Assembly (NCBI GenBank): GCA_031553195.1
Contig: JAVBLV010000111.1
Span: 1 to 33,342, forward strand
DNA: 33,342 bases
Direction of reading: 5' to 3'
Source: JAVBLV01 sp031553195
GTDB lineage: Bacteria; Bacteroidota; Bacteroidia; Bacteroidales; P3
Positions 9,301 through 17,405 of this stretch are shown here, in pieces. The position numbers were made by a program, and so were the translations under genes. The first letter of the stretch is position 1. Every line of letters starts with the position of its first letter. Under the pieces are notes generated by a model that did not search any database, was not told the DNA's origin, and saw nothing but the letters and a program-made list of their open reading frames with translations.

Positions 9301-12300
9301 GAACTCATATATTCCGATAGTTTATGCGCTTCTAATTTACTTCCGTATACTATTGTAGTAAACCGTTATGCGGTAGCGGACGATATCACAGTAGCGGACG
9401 ATACGGTATGTTACAATACGCAGGCAGTTTTAATAGCAACATCTTCCGTGGGCGACAGCATCCGTTGGTATGCCGATGCCGGACGTACAAACTTGTTAGC
9501 AACGAACGACACCTTGATTACCGGAAACTTAGACCGAGACACGACTTTCTATGTAAGCGTACAAAACGACACGATTTGTGAGAACCAAGCCGGAAATTTG
9601 AAAGCCGTAAAGGTAGAGGTTAAAGATTTGACAACTTTGTCAAGTAAGCGCGACACGACTATTTGCAACCAGGAAAGTGTCGATTTGAATACGTTGGTTA
9701 CTTTGGAAGAAAATACTTCCGCAACTTTTTACACGGCTGTTAATGGAACCCTGATTGATCCGCCGACCGTAAGTCCGTCTGCCATGACGAAGTATTTTAT
9801 CCTGGTTAGCAGCACATATCCACCGGATTGCACAACTTGGGATTCCTTAACGGTAAATGTTAACAGCTTGCCCACTGTAACGGTCAAGCCAAGTGGCAAA
9901 GACACCTCCGTTTGTTCGAGCAATGCTGTTCTATTCAATTTAAAAGAAATGGTAGCTACCAGCGGCGATTCGTTACAATTCTCTACTGATAGAAGTTTTG
10001 CAGAAGCAAATATCATAAATCCAGCCACAGCTTTTGAAATGTCTGTAGATGCCGATTCAACGGTTTATGTACGCGCATTGAACACCACCACAGGTTGCTA
10101 TACCGGCGTCGGCGCTATCGATACCTTACGCATTACGGTTAACGGTTTGCCGAGTGTCTCAGTAACGGTAGCAGGCAACAAAGATTCTGTCTGTTCCGAT
10201 GTATCCTATTATTTCAATTTGAAAGACATGGTTTACGCCGTATCCGACTCTTTGCAATTCTCGACCGACAAGAACTTTGCAACCGCAAACCTGATCAAGA
10301 CAGCGACGTCCTACGAAGTGGCCGTCAATTCCGATTCATTGGTTTATGTCCGTGCGTTGAATATTACCACAGGCTGTTTCAGCGGCAATAGTGCGATAGA
10401 TTCTATCAAGCTCCGGGTCAACAGCCTTCCGAAAGTGGCACTCACCCTAAGTTCGAAAGACACGGCTGTATGTTCCAATATATCCGTAAACTTCGACTTA
10501 ACCGCCATGGTGGATAATACAACAGACTCGCTGGTATTCAGTAAACAAGCTAACTTTGCTACAGCATTGACAGATATAACCGCCCATAGTGTATCAGTGA
10601 ATACTACCGATACTATATATGTAAAAGCCGTAAGCCTTACCACCGGCTGCGAAACCCCGTCCACAGCTTACGATACATTGCGTATCACTATCAACGGTTT
10701 GCCTACTATTGCAGTACACACATCAGCCCACGACACGAATGTCTGCGCCAACGGCGCTATAAACTTCAGCCTGCGAAACATGGTCAGTAGCTACAGTGGC
10801 GATTCCTTGCAGTTCAGCGTTAACCGTACTTTCATCCCGCTGTTAACCGCAACCCAGGTAACAGCTTACACAGTCGACTTGAATGCCAGCAGTACGGTTT
10901 ATGTGCGTGCCTTGAATAGCACAACAGCTTGTATGACAGATGGCAGCGCTATCGACTCTATCAAGATGACCGTGAACCAACAACCGACGGCAGGTTTCAC
11001 CTACGCATTAGATGGCGCCAACAGCAGGAAAGTAGATTTCATCAATAGCTCTACCCCTGCAAGCGGACTAAGCTATTTCTGGGACTTCGGCGACGGAACA
11101 GGCGCCGACACTGTGAAAGACCCGTCTTACGCTTATGCCGTATCGGGCGAATATACGGTAAGTTTAGCGGTAGATAACCGAGGCTGTACGGCAGAATACA
11201 GGGAAGAGATTTTTATAGGCGCTACCGTAGAAGGCGGTTTCAGTGTGAATGCGCAATCACAATGTTCGGAAGACAACCAGTTTATCTTCACAAACCTGAC
11301 CAAAGTCACGGGCACCACGCCTGAATACCTATGGGATTTTGGCGACGGACAAACCAGCGCGGATAAAAACCCCGTACACCGCTATGCCACCCCCGGAACC
11401 TATACGGTTATTCTGTATGCATCCTCTACCGACATCACCCCGCCGATTAAAGACACCTTTGAGATGGAACTCAATGTAGTACCGACTCCTAATGTCACCA
11501 ATGCCATCAACCACGAATACTGCAACGGCGATACCGCCATGACCCATTACTTCACGGGAGATGTAGACAATACTGTTTACAAATGGTACCGCATCATTGG
11601 GCAAGACAATGACCAAACCGGCATGTCGCAATACATAGGCTTAGACTCTCTGCCTACATTTATAGCCACCAATATAGGCTATCTCCACATGCCGGCTGCC
11701 TACAAGATAACCCCCTATTACACGCAGAACGGGTACGCCTGCCAAGGGCAGCCGATCAACTTCCTGATCACGGTTAACCCGACTACCACGGTAGCTCCGG
11801 TAGCCGACCAAACCTACTGCGACGGCCAAGAAGTAAGCCCATTCCGGTTTACCGGCAATAACACCAACAATACGAACTTCGAATGGCGCTACATAAGCGG
11901 CGACCCAATAGCAGGCTTGCCCCTATCCGGCCATACCGAATTACCCCGGTTCGCCGCCAAAAACGACGGCGCTACCACCTTGACGTCCACCTACGTGGTA
12001 ACGCCCAGCTATACCTATGCCAATACCCCCTGCCTGGGCAAAACCGATACCTTCAGGATCAGCATATTGCCCAAAGCAAAAATCAATGGAGGAACCATAC
12101 TCCCAGCAATCTGCAGCAGCGCCGGCATCAATTACCTGTTAAGCTCCGATGCGAGCGGCATCACCTACAATTGGCTCCGACTGTCCAACGCCGACATCAA
12201 TGAAGCCCCCCGTAGCGGAACCGGCAATCTTGTAGACACTTTGACCAACAATAGAAATCGTATCGTCAATGTAGAATACCTGATCACCGCCAACAACGGC

Positions 12301-15300
12301 CAATGCAGTTACAGTGAAACCGTCAACCTTTCCGTTTACCCGGAAGTACTGTTCACCAATACCCTGCAACTCACCAACAATTGCAGCGGAGCAGCAGTAA
12401 ACACTACCCTGATAAGCAATGTGCTGGGAGCCACCTATACCTGGAACCGCTTACCCAATTCCGACATTACAGAACCGGCAAGCAGCGGCGCCAGCGCCTT
12501 CATCAACGAAACTTTGACCAATACTTCAACAAATGCAACAGTTGTGAAATACGCCCTTACCGCTACAGCCAACGGCTGTACCACTAAGGATACCCTGACG
12601 GTAAACGTAGCCCCGAAACTATCATTCGGCGGAAGTCTGGTGATAGCCGATACCGTATGTAGCAACAGTGAAATCACTTATGGGTTGCCCCAAACAGCAG
12701 GCGTAAGCTATGCATGGCAACGCGTATTCAATGGCAATGTAGCCCCGCATACCAACAGCGGAAGCGGTAACCCTATCAACGAAGTAATCAGGAATACCAG
12801 TGGAACTTTACAAACCGTAACCTACAATGTAACCCTGTTCAGCCAGGGATGTAGCGGCGTTGACCAAGTTCAGGTAGCTATTCTGCCCGAACCGGAGGCT
12901 AACTTTAACATGCAATTGACGGGCTTGGGCAAAGTAAGCTTTAGCAATCAATCTACAGGAACCGCTACTTATGCATGGAACTTTGGCGACGGACAAACTT
13001 CAACAGAAGAAAATCCTGTACACCCATATAGCCAAAGTGGAACCTATATAGTAACGCTTACTGCTATTTCAGAAAAAGGATGCCCGGCTACTACCAGCAA
13101 AACCATCACAGTAAGTACAAAGATAGATCTAGTTGCTGATTTCACGGTGAACCAAGGCGTACAATGTTTGAACGGCAATAGCTTCCTGTTCAACGACAAG
13201 AGTACAGTCAGTACATTAGGCCATACCATCAGCGCCTGGAAATGGTATTTTGGTGATGGCGATTCGTCTGATGTACAAAATCCGGCACACACCTATAAAC
13301 AAGCCGGTAGCTATACTGTAAGCTTGACCGTAACTGAAATACCGGGTAATACCTTGAAAACTTATGGCCAGATTGTACAGGTCATTGGAAAGCCGGTTAT
13401 TACGATTACAGTACCGCCGGCGATTTGCGAAGGTAGCAAACTGACCCTACCTACCCCTGAGATTGATTGGCAAGGCAATGCTCCGGTAGAGGGAGTTTGG
13501 ACTTTAGACGGCTATATCTTTGACAATAATAAAATCATGACGGTTGCCGATAGTGGAAAAATCTTGAAATATCAAGTACCCACTGTTTGTGGCGATACGG
13601 CAAGCAATGGTGTTACGGTGATTGTCTATGCAAAACCGGTTGCCGACTTTATGGTACAGGTAACAGGTTTAGGTCTGGTAAGTTTCACCAATACAACTGT
13701 GGCTGATGCCGGTTCCGGTTACCAATGGAATTTTGGCGATGGACAAACCTCAAACGTAAAAGACCCGGTACATGCATATGCGCAATCCGGCGCCTATACC
13801 GTAACTTTAACGGCTACCAGTGCAAATACTTGTGCATCTACCATAAGCAAACAGGTAAGCGTAAGTACTTTTACCAATATGGTCGCTGATTTCAGTGTTA
13901 ACACAAATGTACAATGCTTGAGCAGTAACAGTTTTGTATTCAAAAACAAGAGTACCATTACCACTCCGAACCATGGTATCAGCAGTTATGCATGGGATTT
14001 TGGCGACAACACAGCCATTGTAACTACTAAAGATGCCACTCATACGTATACCCAAGCAGGAACTTATACCGTTACTTTGACGGTAACTGAAACCCCGGGC
14101 AATACCCAGTCAAGCGCTGTTCAAACCATACAAGTAATAGGCAAACCAATAATTACCATCACTGTGCCTGCCGGCATTTGTGAAGATAATAAGTTGGCTT
14201 TGTCGGCGCCCGTCATTAACTGGCAAGGCAACACGCCAACCGAAGGTATTTGGATACTGGATGGACAAATTTTTGATAAAAATAGAATCATGACCGTTGC
14301 CGATAGCGGAAAAATATTGACCTACAAACTTACTTCCAACTGTGGCGATACAAGTAGTAACAAAGTACCTGTTATCGTTTACGCTAATCCAAATTCAGAT
14401 TTTGCGACACAAGTAACAGGTTTGGGACAGGTCAGCTTTACAAATTTTTCTACTGGCGCTACTGGTTATGTATGGAACTTTGGCGATGGGACAACGTCAA
14501 CCATAAAAGACCCGGTACATCAATATGCTCAATCGGGCGATTACCTTGTCCGCTTGATGGCGGTAAATTCAAATGGTTGTTTATCGGTTATTGACAAGAA
14601 TATAGCCGTCAGTACTTCTACAGATCTGTCAGCTGACTTCAGTGTCAATACAAGCGTACAATGTTTGGATAACAATAGCTTTGTATTCAAAAACAAGAGT
14701 ACTATTACTACTCCGAACCACAGTATCAGCAACTATGCATGGAGTTTTGGCGACGGAACGGCTGTGGCGACGACCGGAGATGCCACGCATACGTATGTCC
14801 AACCGGGTATTTATACGGTTACCATGACTGTAACAGAAACCCCTGGCAACACTTCTGCTAGCGCTGTTCAAACCATACAAGTGTTAGATAAACCGGTTGT
14901 TTACGATACGGCTGCTATTGCTGCGGTTTGTGAAGGCGATTACTTGCAAGTAAGCATTCCAAGTATTGACTGGAAAGGGAATACAGTTGTTACAGGCGTT
15001 TGGTTATTGGGAGGAAAAGTTTTCGATCCGCTGACAATGGCTATGAAAGTTACCGATAATGGCAAACTGTTGCAATACAGGGTAAGTTCATCTTGCGGAA
15101 CCGCCTTAGGTTCCGGCAGGGTCGTAACTGTCAATGCCAAGCCCGTTGTCAATACGATTCTGGATGCTATGTATTGTTCCGGCGTACAAATTCCTGCACA
15201 AATTTTGGGCAACATATCGGGAGTTACTTACCAATGGAAACAAAGCGGCGATCATATCGGTTTGTCTACCCAATCGGGCAATAATACCATTCCTGCTTTC

Positions 15301-17319
15301 AATGCAGTCAACAACGGAACAAGTCCGTTGGTAGCTTATTTTGAAGTAACGGCCATGAACGGAAACTGCCGGGGCAATACCATCCATTTCAGTATCACGG
15401 TCAGTCCGCGTACCAAAGTCAGCAGCGACTTGACCGTAGCCCCTGTTTGCAGTGGTTCCATGTTTACATATACCATCCAATCCATTACGCAAGGCGCACA
15501 ATTCAACTGGAGACGATTATCACAAGCTAGTATCAATAATGGAAACACCAGCAGCGCGGTTTCATCTACTATCGAGGAAGTGTTAACCATCAGTGTAATC
15601 ACTCCGGTGGTAGTACAATATGAAATTGCCAGTACAAGCGCCGTTTGTACACAAGCCTACAAAGATACGCTTCGGGTAACCGTAAATCCGGTACCTACGA
15701 TCAATAATGTACAAAATTTTACCTACTGTTCAGACGTACCGGTGGCGACTTATACGTTCCAAGGCGATGTACCCGGAACCACCTACCAGTGGGAACAAAT
15801 GCTCAGCGGCGGCAATATGGGCTTGGCAGCCACCAATGGAACCAACGCCATTCCTGCATTTACCGCAAGCAACACAACGGCCAATCCGATTACATCAACT
15901 TACAAAGTTAAAGCGACATATGCCAACGGTTATTCTGCTTGCAGCAGTCAGGAATATGTATTCAGCATTACCGTTAATCCGGCCATTCTGCTGACAAGCC
16001 CGTCAACGATGGACAGCATTTGTTCAGGCAGCGCCTTTGTATATACCGCCACTTCGAATATCGGAACGGCAAGCTATACATGGACCCGTGCGGCTATCAA
16101 TGGAATTAACACAGGAAAGTCCGGCAGCGGGCAAGGCGCTTCCATATCGGAAGTATTGACGAATACGACATCAGCCCCTGTAACGGTCGTTTATCAAATT
16201 ACGCCAAACGCTAACGGCTGTACAGGAACAACAGCTAACGTAGCCGTGGTGGTTTATCCGGCAGCATCGGTTGCCTTGACCACAGAGGTGGATGTATGCG
16301 CAACCGATAGCAAAGCAAGCCTAAGTTGTACCAATAACAATCCGGCTTTAGCAACTTATTACAGGATTACTTTCGACAATAATGCGCTTGCCGCAGGATT
16401 CCAAAACATGAACAGCTACGCTTTACTAAGCGGCAACAGCATTGACATCACTCTACCGGCCAGGCTATTGCCCTTGCATTACACTGGTATCATCAGTATC
16501 AAAACCGAAGGCTGCGATAATGCCCAAATCTATGACTTTGGTATCACCGTGTTACAAACCACAGCCATAACGCAACAACCTGTATCAGAAGTAGAACTCT
16601 GTTCCGGCAGCGATAATACGTTGTATTTAGAAGTAAAAGCCACAGGAAGCAACCTGCAATACCAATGGTATAAAAACGGTACAGCCATAACAGGCGCCAC
16701 CGGATCTACCTATGAAAAAATTGATGTTACAGAATCCGACTACGGAATCTACACCGTAGAAGTAACAGGCGATTGCGGAACGCTAAGCGGTACTGCAACA
16801 AAAGTAAAAGGTAATGAGTTGGTTATCTTGCAAAAATGGGGTAAAGTCTTGTTCGTATCCGGTCGTGATGGCGCAGGAAATGAATCGGAATATAAATACT
16901 TCCAATGGTATCGCGTCAATGTTTCGGGCAATATGATAGCTATAGCCGAAAATGCCAATGTTCAGTATTACACTGAGGAGGGCATCTCAGGCGTCTTTAT
17001 GGTAAAAGTAATTTATGCCGATGGAAGTTACCGTATGAGTTGTCCGTATACAGTTACTTCCAGCGCTAAACATGCAGTACAAATCTATCCGAATCCAGCA
17101 AGAATATCAGAGAGGATCAATGTGCTGTTGGATTTTGGAGATGAAGATGTGGCCGGTTCTATCATAGAAGTATTCGATATAACCGGTAAAAAACAAGCGT
17201 CGGTTACGACTACACAAGCTTTAACAGAAGTTTATATGAATGTAGCTTCCGGGACTTATGTATTCCGTATCACTGATCCACAAGGGAATGTAATTGTAGA
17301 AAAAGTTGTAATAAAATAA
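3391..17319 (+). CDS. Giant multi-domain PKD-repeat adhesin with T9SS type A sorting domain
   Basis: A 4642-residue secreted protein in one uninterrupted frame. A signal peptide occupies about 1-34. An N-terminal module (about 118-540) contains VFAGLYWTG, a GGWGMVVVYE stretch and FDGYSF, a pattern I associate with N-terminal regions of large bacterial surface proteins. A DUF11-like beta domain follows (about 560-660). The body is Cys-containing Ig/PKD-like repeats: two ~90-residue units at 891-1070 and four at 2160-2530. Eight canonical PKD domains (W-x-FGDG) have their Trp at 2564, 2648, 3196, 3285, 3446, 3535, 3695 and 3784. Further YC(N/D/S)G PKD-like domains lie at about 2700-3165 and 3919-4290. 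An Ig-like domain is near 4405-4460. The C-terminus (YPNPA at 4566 to 4642) matches a T9SS type A sorting domain, so the protein should be exported by T9SS and anchored or released after sorting-domain cleavage. No enzyme motif was seen; adhesion or surface-layer function is inferred. Gliding adhesin SprB is similar in style but normally ends in a type B domain. Confidence 0.9.
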   Translation: MNKLYIFKSKQRASLLVILFSLLILLVPRLSNGQASNLVPFQPRTSPNAQNQEIYHIKGDFTMLGNTNLTLQDYSDNRSNSSQMRYVNVDAMNAHRPFNSSSAELRFSDEGGADSNCTHIVFAGLYWTGRAHNNDSPHSFEVAKTVPGNTPIPVASEQNVEHDDNVNYTGYRMAISRQGNSGSRYPRYSFTGSGLPTVDFEFRNGTGYPVHYRISGGAWQNVSNQQNTTPTTNRRHATFDPVVIYTSQGITLNVNELRRDSRTDQSTNTYQNNSYAVVSVTGEFYPGVEIRRTLDKRVVKLRHESENAYQEVVASTGNFTQNIYYDGENDYASMYAAYADITEYVREHGVGYYTVADIALREEGDGGDIGYYGGWGMVVVYENSKMKWRDITVFDGYSFIEVLGWGTTQHDLLVSGFNAVQQGDVNVKIGMMAGEGDRAYDGDFFSIKQRNSNTFDRLSHAANSPDNFFNSSINTGRNGRNPNPLNNTGMDIAMFNIDNLQKQYISNSDTATTFRYGSNRDVYAIFSIVVGIDAYIPEPEAENLIAEITDKEGGVIPVQPGGTYTVEPGAKIKYTLNIRNKGSEGINDLNIKIPVPYTTEYVSSRVTTDGTFQTGQPIFDPSVGSAGEIRWEVGNVPMATDPDHVFATLEFELQVIDNCDVLITSGGCPATASISGSMSGSGTTTGIEFMIDRFIYGFGTEGDCSEEPIVTPPKILIDIQNTCEGISEIRNIKVCGSADAVSFEYISTHFQNGTRFYDAIVDSTGKPPVDANEFTSATDFPSTEGVVYYGVPSSLNTNCYWQFTIEAIAPPTFATDNADVCQGDSINLRSLVKNLLPTDSQIAFYSDSSAGVPIDTIAKPTSDTVYWAKAYVKGSNCSSDILPIEITVNELPTLTIITKDTAVCSNEAVIFNLKEMLTMAGGDSLQFSEAKDFSVLINPSDTYEVDTNKTSKVYVRALNTTTGCFTSAEAIDSLTLMVNGLPEVHVTLEAKDTVVCSVGDAIFDLTIMADNTTDSLVFSENKIFSPPISGITTYHVAPNNTVKLYVKAVNRVTACETPEDGYDSLYIQVNRYATPADITAANDTVCYNTPATLVATSTLGDSIRWYTHADRTGFLVSNDTLITGNLDRDTTFYVSVQSDTICENQAGSLKAVHVKVNSHADTLQINASNQVICTGTGATLRVSATGVVSPVYRWYASQDATTPVLENIDSLKTGILTTITTRDTVFYVSVEGENYYENLTGKRKAIHLTIYQTPVLSIRADEDSVCIGAINPSTGLGRNSFILTLTLTGAENPSWYGWFHPQKPTEPIADPRSQFLPAVQDELLDSSLPDEFDYIPYTTEKGKSYWLKLQVNTGVCGYVTDSIRLTSLPFPAKPAFNLVTQPLAGQNMCVDTIYQLKVKADTNTLHNVRVSFDDKLSSELTVLGAYYQYPYNDEDTISLGAGTYTDPEFRTWNLPDLEQGDSLLMTVRVAAQCGYYEGGIIDFHLNSRNNCNDSLARITRTTNQYFTTDTLSKGYSYEIYNFVNEMMCDTLHCYTVNNTRLSDTLDWKGMYIVRGTGHVSDSTRETIDAFMPAGLTPIDGSFKTLSLPDGLIPAGNDNMVETPRGWRMRVKVPSGMNAGDTLILASKFHVSAANCGTYRFQNEVFYIDSSDCGGVRCGVNRFLGGAYSCVDIDLYRFELVEQDIFGRMNNDLWSAFNDSISVRALTPFYQGDTIPVKFYHDENNNSQHDELDTYVTTVNYVTHDVAQGDTFYITLKDIPAKKGKQLLAKIERNGNMCQEVTLPIVTIFGTHLICQYDTITLTTAENYAGYTPDMEPSDSSAHQMIRKYTLNVDKIDAISGATPLRIGALTDTANVYKAYFPGKGSFRMQMTYTVLPSWMPQTRQVGVCAYDIIVVAQPYAAYVNNVDTSICTGSPVDLSTVFYDTTALDTRFNRTIRYYQNVAGTYIPLDTLTSIDPMLVTPYNTTTYAMELIYSDSLCASNLLPYTIVVNRYAVADDITVADDTVCYNTQAVLIATSSVGDSIRWYADAGRTNLLATNDTLITGNLDRDTTFYVSVQNDTICENQAGNLKAVKVEVKDLTTLSSKRDTTICNQESVDLNTLVTLEENTSATFYTAVNGTLIDPPTVSPSAMTKYFILVSSTYPPDCTTWDSLTVNVNSLPTVTVKPSGKDTSVCSSNAVLFNLKEMVATSGDSLQFSTDRSFAEANIINPATAFEMSVDADSTVYVRALNTTTGCYTGVGAIDTLRITVNGLPSVSVTVAGNKDSVCSDVSYYFNLKDMVYAVSDSLQFSTDKNFATANLIKTATSYEVAVNSDSLVYVRALNITTGCFSGNSAIDSIKLRVNSLPKVALTLSSKDTAVCSNISVNFDLTAMVDNTTDSLVFSKQANFATALTDITAHSVSVNTTDTIYVKAVSLTTGCETPSTAYDTLRITINGLPTIAVHTSAHDTNVCANGAINFSLRNMVSSYSGDSLQFSVNRTFIPLLTATQVTAYTVDLNASSTVYVRALNSTTACMTDGSAIDSIKMTVNQQPTAGFTYALDGANSRKVDFINSSTPASGLSYFWDFGDGTGADTVKDPSYAYAVSGEYTVSLAVDNRGCTAEYREEIFIGATVEGGFSVNAQSQCSEDNQFIFTNLTKVTGTTPEYLWDFGDGQTSADKNPVHRYATPGTYTVILYASSTDITPPIKDTFEMELNVVPTPNVTNAINHEYCNGDTAMTHYFTGDVDNTVYKWYRIIGQDNDQTGMSQYIGLDSLPTFIATNIGYLHMPAAYKITPYYTQNGYACQGQPINFLITVNPTTTVAPVADQTYCDGQEVSPFRFTGNNTNNTNFEWRYISGDPIAGLPLSGHTELPRFAAKNDGATTLTSTYVVTPSYTYANTPCLGKTDTFRISILPKAKINGGTILPAICSSAGINYLLSSDASGITYNWLRLSNADINEAPRSGTGNLVDTLTNNRNRIVNVEYLITANNGQCSYSETVNLSVYPEVLFTNTLQLTNNCSGAAVNTTLISNVLGATYTWNRLPNSDITEPASSGASAFINETLTNTSTNATVVKYALTATANGCTTKDTLTVNVAPKLSFGGSLVIADTVCSNSEITYGLPQTAGVSYAWQRVFNGNVAPHTNSGSGNPINEVIRNTSGTLQTVTYNVTLFSQGCSGVDQVQVAILPEPEANFNMQLTGLGKVSFSNQSTGTATYAWNFGDGQTSTEENPVHPYSQSGTYIVTLTAISEKGCPATTSKTITVSTKIDLVADFTVNQGVQCLNGNSFLFNDKSTVSTLGHTISAWKWYFGDGDSSDVQNPAHTYKQAGSYTVSLTVTEIPGNTLKTYGQIVQVIGKPVITITVPPAICEGSKLTLPTPEIDWQGNAPVEGVWTLDGYIFDNNKIMTVADSGKILKYQVPTVCGDTASNGVTVIVYAKPVADFMVQVTGLGLVSFTNTTVADAGSGYQWNFGDGQTSNVKDPVHAYAQSGAYTVTLTATSANTCASTISKQVSVSTFTNMVADFSVNTNVQCLSSNSFVFKNKSTITTPNHGISSYAWDFGDNTAIVTTKDATHTYTQAGTYTVTLTVTETPGNTQSSAVQTIQVIGKPIITITVPAGICEDNKLALSAPVINWQGNTPTEGIWILDGQIFDKNRIMTVADSGKILTYKLTSNCGDTSSNKVPVIVYANPNSDFATQVTGLGQVSFTNFSTGATGYVWNFGDGTTSTIKDPVHQYAQSGDYLVRLMAVNSNGCLSVIDKNIAVSTSTDLSADFSVNTSVQCLDNNSFVFKNKSTITTPNHSISNYAWSFGDGTAVATTGDATHTYVQPGIYTVTMTVTETPGNTSASAVQTIQVLDKPVVYDTAAIAAVCEGDYLQVSIPSIDWKGNTVVTGVWLLGGKVFDPLTMAMKVTDNGKLLQYRVSSSCGTALGSGRVVTVNAKPVVNTILDAMYCSGVQIPAQILGNISGVTYQWKQSGDHIGLSTQSGNNTIPAFNAVNNGTSPLVAYFEVTAMNGNCRGNTIHFSITVSPRTKVSSDLTVAPVCSGSMFTYTIQSITQGAQFNWRRLSQASINNGNTSSAVSSTIEEVLTISVITPVVVQYEIASTSAVCTQAYKDTLRVTVNPVPTINNVQNFTYCSDVPVATYTFQGDVPGTTYQWEQMLSGGNMGLAATNGTNAIPAFTASNTTANPITSTYKVKATYANGYSACSSQEYVFSITVNPAILLTSPSTMDSICSGSAFVYTATSNIGTASYTWTRAAINGINTGKSGSGQGASISEVLTNTTSAPVTVVYQITPNANGCTGTTANVAVVVYPAASVALTTEVDVCATDSKASLSCTNNNPALATYYRITFDNNALAAGFQNMNSYALLSGNSIDITLPARLLPLHYTGIISIKTEGCDNAQIYDFGITVLQTTAITQQPVSEVELCSGSDNTLYLEVKATGSNLQYQWYKNGTAITGATGSTYEKIDVTESDYGIYTVEVTGDCGTLSGTATKVKGNELVILQKWGKVLFVSGRDGAGNESEYKYFQWYRVNVSGNMIAIAENANVQYYTEEGISGVFMVKVIYADGSYRMSCPYTVTSSAKHAVQIYPNPARISERINVLLDFGDEDVAGSIIEVFDITGKKQASVTTTQALTEVYMNVASGTYVFRITDPQGNVIVEKVVIK
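6061..6600 (+). repeat. Cys-containing ~90-aa repeat array 1 (2 units) in adhesin
   Basis: Two consecutive units (6061-6330, 6331-6600). The shared pattern is LP..V, then KDT.VCS, F(N/D)L, DSL.FS, VYV(R/K)A.N and a late Cys before the next VN.LP. The same unit recurs four times at 9868-10980. Confidence 0.75.
6601..6858 (+). repeat. 258-bp intragenic duplication, copy 1
   Basis: Encodes 86 residues from RYATPADI to the end of the module. It matches 9364-9621 with no length change and strong DNA and protein similarity, including the shared peptide NDTLITGNLDRDTTFYVSVQ with only a neighbouring substitution. Confidence 0.85.
9364..9621 (+). repeat. 258-bp intragenic duplication, copy 2
   Basis: Second copy of the 86-residue module at 6601-6858, located 2763 bp downstream in the same frame. 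Most differences are synonymous or conservative, which points to recent segmental duplication or gene conversion. Confidence 0.85.
9868..10980 (+). repeat. Cys-containing ~92-aa repeat array 2 (4 units) in adhesin
   Basis: Four head-to-tail units start at 9868, 10147, 10426 and 10699 (93, 93, 91 and 94 codons). Each has the D(T/S).VC start, DSL.FS centre, (R/K)A.(N/S).TT.C region and a closing VN. The third unit (DNTTDSLVFS) is closest to the second unit of array 1, so the arrays share order as well as sequence. Confidence 0.8.
12898..15144 (+). repeat. Three tandem ~250-aa super-repeats, each with two PKD domains
   Basis: Units run 12898-13641 (248 codons), 13642-14394 (251) and 14395-15144 (250). 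Each begins with .DF..QVTGLG.VSF.N, carries a first PKD domain, then a second PKD domain exactly 89 residues further on (Trp to Trp), then a PV-TITVP-ICE...W-LDG-type module ending in a VYA(K/N)P-like stretch. Units 2 and 3 share long DNA stretches in the second PKD domain and are the most recent pair. Confidence 0.85.
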
Positions 17320-17328
17320 AAAGACCAC

Positions 17329-17364
17329 AAACCCTGTCTCCTTTTACCGAGGGGGATAGGGTTT
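17329..17364 (+). terminator. Hairpin between adhesin and OmpA-like gene
   Basis: AAACCCTGTCTCC (17329-17341) pairs with the GGGGGATAGGGTTT region (17351-17364), with one or two mismatches or G-U pairs, right after the adhesin stop. No strong T-run follows, so it may only partly terminate, lowering expression of the next gene, or protect the mRNA 3' end. Confidence 0.5.
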
Positions 17365-17405
17365 GAGTTGAGTCAAAGCAAAATACAAATAAAAGAAATT
17401 GCAAT

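Noticed and set aside
12898..15144. Regular repeats as a possible CRISPR array
   Set aside because: Period is about 750 bp, the repeats are coding and in frame, and there are no short identical repeats with unique spacers.
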